Positions 35,041 to 43,221 of a stretch of 49,226 nucleotides of DNA are shown piece by piece. Under the pieces are notes generated by a model. It ran no database searches and was not told the DNA's origin. It saw only the letters and a program-made list of their open reading frames with translations. A program made the position numbers and the translations under genes. The stretch lies in NCBI GenBank assembly GCA_028284675.1, contig JANQRI010000007.1, positions 1 to 49,226 of the forward strand, written 5' to 3'. Source of the stretch: Gammaproteobacteria bacterium. Lineage in GTDB: Bacteria; Pseudomonadota; Gammaproteobacteria; HTCC5015. Numbering within the stretch: the stretch's first letter is position 1; the number at the start of each line of letters is the position of its first letter.

Positions 35041-36295
35041 ACCTGTCATTAACTGGGCCTGGGTCAGAAAACCATTCTGTTTTTTGTTCACATTCTTTCT
35101 GGCATTTCCGTTTCTTCAACTGATCCCATTAAGCAGCTACAATCAACCCTACGCGCTATTGATCGCATGCTTGGTATTCCCACTGGCGTTGCTGTCTTTC
35201 CTGCATATCGCACCCGGCTGGCACTCTCTATGCCTGATCTCCTTCCCGGTCATCGGCATTCTGTTATTTCTGACAACCTGCTTCCCATACTCCAGCCCTC
35301 AGGAGTATAAATATCTGTATTCATATATTGGATTTCCGATAGTTGCAGTAAGCGCTTTTTATTTTATTCGCCATGAGCGCCCACTTGTCATTAATATATT
35401 AAAAAAGTCGATATACATCTGGTTGCTGGTTGCACTGGTCCAGTATTATATAAAATCGGATTTCATGCTGAGTTTTACAGGCCTACCGAGTCATACCACT
35501 GCAAATGTCGTAGCCAGTGGCCGGGGCGTGGTTTCCATGGCTCCCGAGCCGACACATTATGGTTTCCACATATTGGTGATAGGTTCGGCGCTTGCTTTGT
35601 TAGGTGCAGGCTGGAGAACACTTGCATTATGCATTGTGCAGGCCGTATTTCTGGCAAAATCCGCGAGCGCTGTTCTGGCACTATGCTGCGCTATCGCATT
35701 GGTGACTATTATCGGGCGCAAAATAAATTTTCGGACCGCTATATTATTATCTGCCAGCACCGTACTGGCCACCGCACTGATGCTTATCATAGCTTCACAA
35801 TCCCGTATGGTTATACTGGCTACAGAATTCATAAACAGCCCAATGGAGATCCTGCATCGGGATTATAGCCTGAATATCCGTCTTGGCGGATTATTTGCCT
35901 CTTTGCAGCATATTTTTGACAACTGGCTGCTCCCGCAAGGATTGTCACACTCTGCCTGGTTAACATCTGCTGAACAAATCAGAATGGATAACAAGTGGTT
36001 AATGGATATCAGCTCAGTAGGCCCGCCTTCCGGCATACTGGTAATATTATATCAAGCCGGTTTTATGATACTGCCACAAATCTTATTTTTAGTGGCAACC
36101 TTTCTTCTTGTGCCGATAAAAGGCTTCAAGGCTATACTGGTATATTGCGTCCCGGTCATCATACTCGGTCAGTATTACATTGCATCTCCGCCATTTGCAC
36201 TCGCTTATGTTGCAGCAATTTTATACCGGCAAAATACCATGCGCTCGAGACCACCACTGATCGGCAGTCAACGAACCTTACTAAGAGCCATTTAA
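35033..36295 (+). CDS. wzy: O-antigen polymerase, Wzy type
   Basis: 420 residues with about ten hydrophobic segments and a large loop in the C-terminal half (about residues 255-330), the layout of Wzy and WaaL-family proteins. Sequence similarity in this family is weak, so the call rests on topology and on position just after wzx. Start is GTG 35033 (VNEPVINWAWVRKP), overlapping the wzx stop by 8 bases; an earlier in-frame TTG would lie inside wzx. It would polymerise flipped repeat units at the periplasmic face. A ligase role is less likely given the position. Confidence 0.75.
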   Translation: MNEPVINWAWVRKPFCFLFTFFLAFPFLQLIPLSSYNQPYALLIACLVFPLALLSFLHIAPGWHSLCLISFPVIGILLFLTTCFPYSSPQEYKYLYSYIGFPIVAVSAFYFIRHERPLVINILKKSIYIWLLVALVQYYIKSDFMLSFTGLPSHTTANVVASGRGVVSMAPEPTHYGFHILVIGSALALLGAGWRTLALCIVQAVFLAKSASAVLALCCAIALVTIIGRKINFRTAILLSASTVLATALMLIIASQSRMVILATEFINSPMEILHRDYSLNIRLGGLFASLQHIFDNWLLPQGLSHSAWLTSAEQIRMDNKWLMDISSVGPPSGILVILYQAGFMILPQILFLVATFLLVPIKGFKAILVYCVPVIILGQYYIASPPFALAYVAAILYRQNTMRSRPPLIGSQRTLLRAI

Positions 36296-36300
36296 ATATT

Positions 36301-36873
36301 ATGGTATCGCTGGATCGTGAATTTAGTGTTTGGACTTTTATTAAAGCCGACCTGAAACGTTATATGTATTTGACACGCGAAAACCCTGAGTCCATATCCA
36401 GCATACGTATGGCATTAAGCGCTTTGTCACCGCGCTTTATCCCGGTTATATTCTGCCGTATTGCCTACTGGTCACATTGTTACCGGCTGATGCCTCTTGC
36501 AAAAATTTTTTCACTGATAAACTTTATTATCTTTGGTATAGAAATCAGCCCGCGCTGCCGAATAGGTCGCGGCCTTATACTGCCGCACACACAGGGCACT
36601 GTCATAGGCGCCTGGTCGATTGGTGAAAACGCAACTATTTTGCAAGGTGTAACCCTCGGAGCCAGAGAACTTGATTTTAGATTTACCGAAGGTGCGAGAC
36701 CAATATTAGGCAACAATGTAACTATCGGCGCAGGCGCGAAAGTATTGGGCGGATTGAGTATTGGCAACCGCACCACAGTCGGAGCAAACTCCGTAGTACT
36801 CCAATCACTGCCTGAAGGAGTGGTTGCAGTCGGCGCACCGGCGCGTGTTATCGGCTCAACAGACGAAAACTGA
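36301..36873 (+). CDS. Serine acetyltransferase-like hexapeptide transferase
   Basis: 190 residues from ATG 36301. The C-terminal half is a CysE-like left-handed beta helix: GIEISPRCRIGRGLILPHTQ, GTVIGAWSIGENATILQGVT, RPILGNNVTIGAGAKVLGG and VGAPARVIG. The catalytic His-bearing HTQGTVIG loop is present. CysE proper is longer at its N terminus and does not normally reside in glycan clusters, so this paralogue probably acetylates a sugar, or makes an acetylated serine substituent. The second hexapeptide enzyme in the operon. Confidence 0.83.
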   Translation: MVSLDREFSVWTFIKADLKRYMYLTRENPESISSIRMALSALSPRFIPVIFCRIAYWSHCYRLMPLAKIFSLINFIIFGIEISPRCRIGRGLILPHTQGTVIGAWSIGENATILQGVTLGARELDFRFTEGARPILGNNVTIGAGAKVLGGLSIGNRTTVGANSVVLQSLPEGVVAVGAPARVIGSTDEN

Positions 36874-36875
36874 TC

Positions 36876-37556
36876 ATGCCTGAAATACATCGCGATATTA
36901 TTATCGGACGTAATGCGAAAGTGTGGCAGGTCATGGAACGTCATTTGCGGAAAGCTGCACATTCCAGAGAAATTATTGCGATCAGCCATTCGGATATCGC
37001 TAAGTTTGCATTTAATAAAAACGATAGAATCTGGGTTTTTGCCTATTCCCGCAAAACAGAGGAAAACGAAGAACTTCTAAACTGCCTGGCAAACTCAGCA
37101 ACAGCTGAAGTTATTTATATTTCTTCCGCTTCCACAATTGTGAACCGGCAAACACGTTGCTATGAATACCCCAGAGTCAAGCAACAGGCGGAAGAAAGTG
37201 CTGTCAGGCTGTTAAACGCCCGCATCCTGTCTTTGGGCCTTGTGTTTGACAACACTGATGAACTCCCGGCCGGAAAAAATGCCGCCACCAGCTACACTGA
37301 GCTAGTGACGTTTTTTTTAAAACCACATTGGCCGGATCATAACAATGCTCATATAAATCTGTTCACTATAGTCGAAAAACCCTTTCAGAGCACATTAGAA
37401 AAATGGCTTTACCGAATATACGGATTAATGATGCGTATTTCGTATAAATGGCCTTGCATGCTGCGCCCCTTCGATTTTGCATTGAGAGCACTCAATATAC
37501 GTTGGTATGGTTATGTTTACTTAAGTAACAAGCTATGGTGTATGACGATATCGTAG
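36876..37556 (+). CDS. Divergent SDR-like (NAD-dependent epimerase/dehydratase-type) protein
   Basis: 226 residues. A reduced Rossmann core is suggested by IIIGRNAKVWQVMERHL, VIYISSASTIV and YPRVKQQAE, the last giving a Tyr-xxx-Lys pair with the Ser of SSAS upstream, as in the SDR catalytic triad. The normal TGxxGxxG motif is missing (GRNAKVWQ instead), so cofactor binding is uncertain. It overlaps the following flavoprotein gene by 22 bases, implying the two act together. Function not assigned. Confidence 0.6.
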   Translation: MPEIHRDIIIGRNAKVWQVMERHLRKAAHSREIIAISHSDIAKFAFNKNDRIWVFAYSRKTEENEELLNCLANSATAEVIYISSASTIVNRQTRCYEYPRVKQQAEESAVRLLNARILSLGLVFDNTDELPAGKNAATSYTELVTFFLKPHWPDHNNAHINLFTIVEKPFQSTLEKWLYRIYGLMMRISYKWPCMLRPFDFALRALNIRWYGYVYLSNKLWCMTIS

Positions 37557-38737
37557 TCGGCTCAGGGCTGGCGGCACTGGGCACGGTTATCGGCCTGCCT
37601 AAAAACAGGCGAGTGCTAATACTGGAGGGCAAGCCCAAAGGGACCCTCAGTTTTTATAACAAAACTCACGGCGCGCCCTGCGCATATTCGGGTCCGGGAG
37701 GGCTAGGCAACTACTGGCATGGCGTCATTGCACTCGGGCTGCAAAGCAATTTTGGAAACGCCGACAGCAAAGACTTCATCTGTCTATTTAAACGGTTTTA
37801 CCCGCATACTGATATAGAACCACTTCTGGGCCGATCAAACTTATTTGTACCCTGGAAACCAATACGACCGGCCACTGCTTTCAAACGCCTACAGAAAGAA
37901 CGGCAAAATCAAATTACCCGATGCCCACAGCATGCAATCCGCTTTGAAGTCTCTGATGCTTCGATTACGGTACATACCACTGAAACACGCTTTTCAGCAA
38001 AACGCCTGTGGATTGCAGCCGGTGCACTGGGTACTCCTGCACTATTAGATAACTCATTCGAGCAAAAAATATCCCGCGATAAAATATCCGACCATATTAT
38101 TTGCTATGTGGGGCAAGTTACACAAGATGCTTTGGCTACACACACTCTCCCTGCAACAAAGCATACATGTGACGGTGTTTTATTCCCTGCATTTTACGCC
38201 GATAACTACTCTGCAATCTGCACATTAAAACCGGCACGTTTCGCGTTCCGGCAACTCGATTATGGTATTGAGGCACGCTCAATTTTCGGGCTTCCAACCG
38301 GAAGCGTGATCACCAAGCTTGCACGATCATGCTCTCCCGGCCTGTTATCGGAAGCACTGTATAATAAAACCGGTCTTTTCCCCAATGCAGAACGTTACAG
38401 TGTCTATGCACAACTGCCGGTGCATGACGGTTATAAGCTGCGCACAGGGAAATACCCGCTGGAGCCGGAATCAGAGACGATATACCGGGCTATCGAAAAA
38501 ATGCATGCCTGCCAACCCTTTGAGCAATTGTTGCGAACACGCCGCCCGGAACTATTTATTCCCGGCATTCATTTACACCACTCCGTTACAAACGATGCAC
38601 TCCAACGCATTAATATCAACTCAGAAAAGTCTCCCATACAAATTGTCGATGCTTCAATCCAAGAAACCATAGGCTGTGATCATCATAGTTTCAAAATTAT
38701 GCTGGCCGCGGCACAAAAAGCGTCAGCTTCCTGCTAA
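37535..38737 (+). CDS. GMC-type FAD-dependent oxidoreductase
   Basis: 400 residues from ATG 37535. The dinucleotide-binding N terminus is YDDIVVGSGLAALGTVIGL with a following Glu (LILEGKP), and KRLWIAAGALGTPALLDNS matches the second FAD contact of GMC oxidoreductases. The C terminus has HLHHSV and VDASIQETIGCDHHSFKIML, similar to the conserved His-His/Asn end of the family. It would oxidise an alcohol. Short for the family (usually over 500 residues), so the substrate domain is reduced. Rare in O-antigen loci; its pairing with the SDR-like gene suggests a dedicated sugar oxidation. Confidence 0.75.
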   Translation: MVYDDIVVGSGLAALGTVIGLPKNRRVLILEGKPKGTLSFYNKTHGAPCAYSGPGGLGNYWHGVIALGLQSNFGNADSKDFICLFKRFYPHTDIEPLLGRSNLFVPWKPIRPATAFKRLQKERQNQITRCPQHAIRFEVSDASITVHTTETRFSAKRLWIAAGALGTPALLDNSFEQKISRDKISDHIICYVGQVTQDALATHTLPATKHTCDGVLFPAFYADNYSAICTLKPARFAFRQLDYGIEARSIFGLPTGSVITKLARSCSPGLLSEALYNKTGLFPNAERYSVYAQLPVHDGYKLRTGKYPLEPESETIYRAIEKMHACQPFEQLLRTRRPELFIPGIHLHHSVTNDALQRININSEKSPIQIVDASIQETIGCDHHSFKIMLAAAQKASASC

Positions 38738-38891
38738 CAGCTCATACTGACTGCAACAATATCTCTGATGGCAAAACCTGATCGCCAACAAGTATATAAT
38801 TACCGAAAATTTTATGTATAATTGTGCAAAAATGTGGCTGCAGGTACTTCTCGCCTGCCTTGATTGAACCTCCAACCGGTATTGACGTGAT

Positions 38892-40202
38892 ATGCTTAAA
38901 GCTTTGCTAATTATCTTTTTCTGTATATTTTTTTCAGCTTGCCGGCCAGATTCAAAAAACACAGCTGCACAGGAAAACCCGCCGCTTCAGTTTACCCAAT
39001 GCGGCATCGCTGGCATAAAAGAAAATCCGTCGCTGGAGTTCACCCAGTACGACATCGCGTCCGGTTTAAGTTATTCATACGGTTTTAGTGTTAATGATTA
39101 TGACAACAATGGCAAACAGGACATCAGTTTCTTCGACTCATGGGTAAATACCCGCTCGATCCTGCGGGCGCAACCCGGCGCCATCGGTTATATCATGTGG
39201 GACTCCGGAGAAAAAGAAATCATTGTGGATGCTGACTTGTTTGAATTCTCGGCATCACCGACCCAGCGTGTTTATTTATTTGAGCGACACCTGCCGCTGG
39301 ACATAAACGCCGACGGCTTTACAGATATTGTCGGCGTGGTGAACTCTCATGACGCAGTCATTGCTTATCTAAACCCGGGAACTCGTGGCGCGCGATGGCA
39401 AAGACGGGTTTTAACCAACAACACGCCAGGTGCAGTCAATCTCGACAGCGCCGATATTGATGGTGACGGCGATGTCGACTTGTTTGTCGTGATGCGGCAT
39501 CAACCAACTGCCAGTTACCCGGAAACCCGGCAGGGTATTATCTGGCTGGAGAACCCGGATGATCAAAATCTTGAATGGCTTTACCATGAGATTGACACAT
39601 CCAATTTTTTTCGTGATACGCGCACCGTGCAGGCAGGCGATATTGATCTCAACGGCACTATTGATGTGCTGGTCTCTGATTCTATAACCGGCAGGCTGGC
39701 CTGGTACAGCAACCAAAAAACAGCTTGGGAAAGGCATGAAATCAAAGGACTTGATATGCGCATGGCACACTTCGGTAAGTTATTCGATCTTGACGGTGAC
39801 GGATTACTCGATATCATTACACCCCATAAAAACGGGGTATCCTGGCTGAAAAACCGCGCTGAGGGACAGAACTGGGATATATATTCGATCGCCAATTTTA
39901 CCCCGGGCTGGAGCCGGTATATTACCGAAGTGGCGGTCGGTGATCTGGACTCCGACGGCGATAACGACGTTATCTTTTCTCATGGAACATTTAAGAGCGG
40001 TAACAATAACCCGGGTGGCGTGTCCTGGGCCGCACAAAACGGCACCGACTGGGAAGTATATGCACTGCACTCGGATCCGGTAAACAGATTGGTGGGCGTA
40101 CAACTCACGGACTTTGACAATGATGGCTACTTGGATGTCCTCTCGAATACGGAATACAATAAAAATGGGGTCACACTATGGCTCAATAGCAGCAACCGCT
40201 AA
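38892..40202 (+). CDS. Lipoprotein with seven FG-GAP/VCBS calcium-loop repeats
   Basis: 436 residues. A lipoprotein signal peptide ends with FFSAC, so Cys17 would be lipidated. Seven Asp-rich loops of the DxDxDGxxD type follow at regular spacing: DYDNNGKQD, DINADGFTD, DIDGDGDVD, DIDLNGTID, DLDGDGLLD, DLDSDGDND and DFDNDGYLD. This predicts a seven-bladed beta propeller, calcium bound, anchored to a membrane. The gene stands somewhat apart (154 bases upstream, 55 downstream). A role in surface attachment or glycan binding is possible but unproven; such a protein is not a standard part of O-antigen synthesis. Confidence 0.82.
   Translation: MLKALLIIFFCIFFSACRPDSKNTAAQENPPLQFTQCGIAGIKENPSLEFTQYDIASGLSYSYGFSVNDYDNNGKQDISFFDSWVNTRSILRAQPGAIGYIMWDSGEKEIIVDADLFEFSASPTQRVYLFERHLPLDINADGFTDIVGVVNSHDAVIAYLNPGTRGARWQRRVLTNNTPGAVNLDSADIDGDGDVDLFVVMRHQPTASYPETRQGIIWLENPDDQNLEWLYHEIDTSNFFRDTRTVQAGDIDLNGTIDVLVSDSITGRLAWYSNQKTAWERHEIKGLDMRMAHFGKLFDLDGDGLLDIITPHKNGVSWLKNRAEGQNWDIYSIANFTPGWSRYITEVAVGDLDSDGDNDVIFSHGTFKSGNNNPGGVSWAAQNGTDWEVYALHSDPVNRLVGVQLTDFDNDGYLDVLSNTEYNKNGVTLWLNSSNR
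38966..39049 (+). repeat. Short tandem duplication at the mature N terminus of the lipoprotein
   Basis: The peptide QENPPLQFTQCGIAG is followed by KENPSLEFTQYDIAS. The DNA copies are alike but diverged at several bases, so the duplication is not recent. Confidence 0.6.
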
Positions 40203-40257
40203 AGCCCTACCCAATACGCTTACACCGGAACATCCGGTTTCTCTCGGATTATAAAAA

Positions 40258-41061
40258 ATGAATGAAAGCGGCGGGCTGATCAGTATCATCATGCCTTCAT
40301 ATAATGCAAAAAACTTTATCGGCCCAACAATCGAGTCGGTTTTATCGCAATCCTATAAAAACTGGGAGCTGATCGTCATCGACGACTGCTCAACCGACGG
40401 CACACCTGAAATTGTCAACACATATGCTGCACGGGATGAACGCATCAGGCAAATAAAGCTTGAACACAACCATGGCGCTCCGGCAGCACCACGCAATATC
40501 GGCGTGCGCGCTGCACAAGGTGAATGGGTTGCGCTTCTGGATTCGGATGATATCTGGCATCCCAGAAAACTCGAATTTCAAATGAAACACCTGTCAGAGT
40601 CCGGTGCCGAATTTTGCAGTACGCAAATGCGGGACTTTATCAACACCGATGACATTGAGTTTACTGAACCGAATAACATCAGTATCGAAAAAATCACTTT
40701 TCAAAGACAGTTACGCCGATACCGTACGCCAACATCCAGCATTGTTATGAAAAAAAAGCTGCTTGAATCCAACCCGTTTAATGAAGACCTTCGCTATAAA
40801 GCACGGGAAGATTTTGATTGCTGGCTGCGTATTCATGAGCGCATCGACCACAGTATAAAACTCGGATTTCCTTTCCTCCATTACCGCTTGGTGCAAGGAC
40901 AAATTTCCGGCTCCAAAATCACTATGGCAAAACGCACTTTGCTGGTTTTGGGAGAATATAAGCTGGTTTCCGGCAAGCAACTGGGGTGGCGGAAATATCT
41001 CTATGTTTTTACGCACATAGCATACTCTTTGTATTACCGTATACTTAAAAAAGCGCTTTGA
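40258..41061 (+). CDS. Family 2 glycosyltransferase
   Basis: 267 residues, GT-A fold. SIIMPSYNAKNFIGPTIESV opens the nucleotide-sugar domain, VIDDCSTDGTPEI and LLDSDDIWHPRKLE contain the Asp residues that bind metal and nucleotide (DSDD near residue 97). No transmembrane segment, so a peripheral cytoplasmic enzyme that extends the lipid-linked repeat unit. Sugar and linkage cannot be predicted. The next gene starts seven bases after its stop. Confidence 0.9.
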   Translation: MNESGGLISIIMPSYNAKNFIGPTIESVLSQSYKNWELIVIDDCSTDGTPEIVNTYAARDERIRQIKLEHNHGAPAAPRNIGVRAAQGEWVALLDSDDIWHPRKLEFQMKHLSESGAEFCSTQMRDFINTDDIEFTEPNNISIEKITFQRQLRRYRTPTSSIVMKKKLLESNPFNEDLRYKAREDFDCWLRIHERIDHSIKLGFPFLHYRLVQGQISGSKITMAKRTLLVLGEYKLVSGKQLGWRKYLYVFTHIAYSLYYRILKKAL

Positions 41062-41068
41062 ACTTCCG

Positions 41069-42049
41069 ATGACCAATACCAAAGGTAAAATCATCGTGAC
41101 CGGCGCAACCGGCTTCGTCGGCAATGCACTGTTCAACCACCTGCTAACAGACACCACCTGCACTCCGGTGGCAATCACCAGACAACGGCATACAGCCGCC
41201 TTTCCAACTGGCTCTACAGTTATTCAGGCCGGCAATATCACGCCTGATACTAACTGGAGCACGGCATTGCAGGGAGCCGAATACGTAGTACACACCGCTG
41301 CACGTGTACATGTGATGCGTGATACATCTTCTGATCCGCTGGAGGCGTTTCGTAAAGTCAATGTCCAGGGCACATTGAACCTTGCACAGCAGGCAGTACA
41401 CCATCAGATTAAACGCTTTATTTTTATCAGCTCCATAAAAGTAAACGGGGAAGGCACTGCGCCCGGACATGCTTATCGTGCAGATGACACACCCGCTCCG
41501 GCCGACCCTTACGGTATTTCCAAACTGGAGGCGGAACAACAACTGTTAAAACTGGCCACAACAAGCGGCATGGAAGTCGTCATTATCCGTCCACCACTGG
41601 TTTATGGGCCTGGCGTAAAAGCGAACTTCCTAAAAATGATGCAATGGGTTTATCGGGGTATACCATTGCCATTCGGCGCTATCCATAACAAACGCAGCCT
41701 GGTTGCACTGGACAACCTGGTGGATCTGATTAAATGCTGTATCAGTCATCCGGCAGCAGCCAATCAGACCTTTTTGGCCGGCGACGGGCAGGATCTGTCT
41801 ACAACCGAGCTATTGCGGAAAATCGGCATGTTTATGGAAAAACGGTTACGCTTGTTGCCGATACCGGAAAACTTATTAAAATCAACGGCAGCACTTCTGG
41901 GTAAAGCAGATATCGGCCACCGCCTTTGCGGTTCTTTGCAAGTCGATATCAGCCCGACATCTGAGCAACTGGGCTGGACTCCCCCATTAAGCACCGATGA
42001 GGGCCTGCAAAAAACCGTTGCAGATTTTTTATCGAAACAAAATCAGTAA
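41069..42049 (+). CDS. NAD-dependent sugar epimerase/reductase, WbpV-like
   Basis: 326-residue extended SDR. Cofactor motif VTGATGFVG at the N terminus, catalytic Ser in FIFISSIKVNGE and the YGISK Tyr-xxx-Lys pair. It stands directly before the initiating transferase and the WbpM-type dehydratase, as wbpV does in P. aeruginosa, where this set makes UDP-FucNAc or UDP-QuiNAc for the first sugar of the O unit. The assignment to 4-reduction/epimerisation of the WbpM product is by this context. Confidence 0.85.
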   Translation: MTNTKGKIIVTGATGFVGNALFNHLLTDTTCTPVAITRQRHTAAFPTGSTVIQAGNITPDTNWSTALQGAEYVVHTAARVHVMRDTSSDPLEAFRKVNVQGTLNLAQQAVHHQIKRFIFISSIKVNGEGTAPGHAYRADDTPAPADPYGISKLEAEQQLLKLATTSGMEVVIIRPPLVYGPGVKANFLKMMQWVYRGIPLPFGAIHNKRSLVALDNLVDLIKCCISHPAAANQTFLAGDGQDLSTTELLRKIGMFMEKRLRLLPIPENLLKSTAALLGKADIGHRLCGSLQVDISPTSEQLGWTPPLSTDEGLQKTVADFLSKQNQ

Positions 42050-42079
42050 GATCATTAAGATCAATCACGGAGTTTAATC

Positions 42080-43093
42080 GTGCAAACCGCAGGGCTGATC
42101 ATAATCGCAATCATTTCATATATATTGACCGGCGTGATACATCGTTATGCATTGGCCAAAAGCCTGATCGATATTCCCAATGAACGCAGCTCTCATTCAG
42201 TGCCGACACCCCGTGGCGGCGGTCTGGCCATTGTATTGGTATTTCTAAGCGCGCTTTTACTGATCACAAGCAGCCATCAATTTGCAATTGAACCTGTTAT
42301 CGCCTTATCCGGCGCGGGCGGACTTGTCGCACTGGTGGGTTTTTTGGACGATCACGGGCACCTTGCAGTGCACTGGCGCCTGCTGGCTCACTTCATTGCA
42401 GCCGGTTGGGGACTTGCATGGCTAGGCGGCATGCCGCCGGTCGCTATTGCCGGTTTTACGGTAGATCTGGCCTGGTTCGGCAATATAGTCGCGGCAGTTT
42501 GCCTGGTATGGCTGTTAAATCTATACAATTTTATGGATGGAATTGACGGCATTGCAGGTGTCGAAGGTATTACGGTCTGCATAGCAGGCGCCCTGTTATA
42601 CGTATTATCCCCAGTCAACTATAATCCTTATATAGCGCTTTTGCTGATCGCATCGATTACCGGCTTTCTGTTTTGGAATTTTCCGAAAGCCAAAATCTTT
42701 ATGGGTGATGCCGGCAGCGGATTTATCGGCATAACCCTGGGCTTGATGTCGATTCAAGCCGGTTGGATAGCACCGGAGCTTCTCTGGGGCTGGTTAATAT
42801 TACTCGGCGCATTCATCGTTGATGCAAGCATCACTCTGATACGCCGCATGCTGCGCGGTGAAAAAATACACCAGGCCCACCGCAGTCATGCTTATCAATA
42901 TGCCTCACGTCAATACAACAGCCACGTTGTGGTCACTCTGGCATTCGCGGTGATCAACCTGTGTTGGCTGTTGCCACTGGCCGCACTGGTCGTAACCGGC
43001 AAGCTAAACGCAGCTGCTGGTATTGTAATTGCATATATGCCTTTGATATGGTTAGCCACGCGATATAATGCGGGCGTCCAAACAACCGCATAA
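42080..43093 (+). CDS. wbpL: Initiating sugar-phosphate transferase, WbpL/WecA-like
   Basis: 337-residue MraY-family membrane enzyme with about ten helices. Landmarks are DIPNERSSHSVPTPRGGG, the Asp-rich NLYNFMDGIDG, FMGDAGSGFIG and the cytoplasmic HRSHAYQ. It transfers a sugar 1-phosphate (FucNAc- or QuiNAc-type in WbpL) to undecaprenyl phosphate and so starts each repeat unit. GTG 42080 has GGAG eight bases upstream. Inner-membrane; works upstream of the glycosyltransferases and Wzx. Confidence 0.9.
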   Translation: MQTAGLIIIAIISYILTGVIHRYALAKSLIDIPNERSSHSVPTPRGGGLAIVLVFLSALLLITSSHQFAIEPVIALSGAGGLVALVGFLDDHGHLAVHWRLLAHFIAAGWGLAWLGGMPPVAIAGFTVDLAWFGNIVAAVCLVWLLNLYNFMDGIDGIAGVEGITVCIAGALLYVLSPVNYNPYIALLLIASITGFLFWNFPKAKIFMGDAGSGFIGITLGLMSIQAGWIAPELLWGWLILLGAFIVDASITLIRRMLRGEKIHQAHRSHAYQYASRQYNSHVVVTLAFAVINLCWLLPLAALVVTGKLNAAAGIVIAYMPLIWLATRYNAGVQTTA

Positions 43094-43106
43094 TTGTGGA
43101 CAATTA
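43091..43106. repeat. Palindrome in the wbpL-wbpM gap
   Basis: TAATTGTGGACAATTA has 7-bp arms around GG and begins in the wbpL stop codon. No T tract follows on the plus strand. It might be an operator or a processing site; no function is established. The gap of 128 bases holds nothing else I can name. Confidence 0.4.
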
Positions 43107-43221
43107 AAGTCAAGAAATTGGCCGGCAAGCCGAATAATTTCTCAAAATCAGTAACAGGGCAACGAAAATAATATACGTTTGATGGAAAATAGAGCGTAGA
43201 GAGCGAATAAGGAACCAAAAC

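Noticed and set aside
35995..36300. N-terminal extension of the serine-acetyltransferase-like gene into wzy
   Set aside because: The extension is an alternate-frame reading of wzy; ATG 36301 gives a normal family N terminus.
38791..38822. Two TATAAT motifs (38795 and 38817) as promoters of the lipoprotein gene
   Set aside because: The region is AT-rich, and neither has a recognisable -35 element at the right distance.
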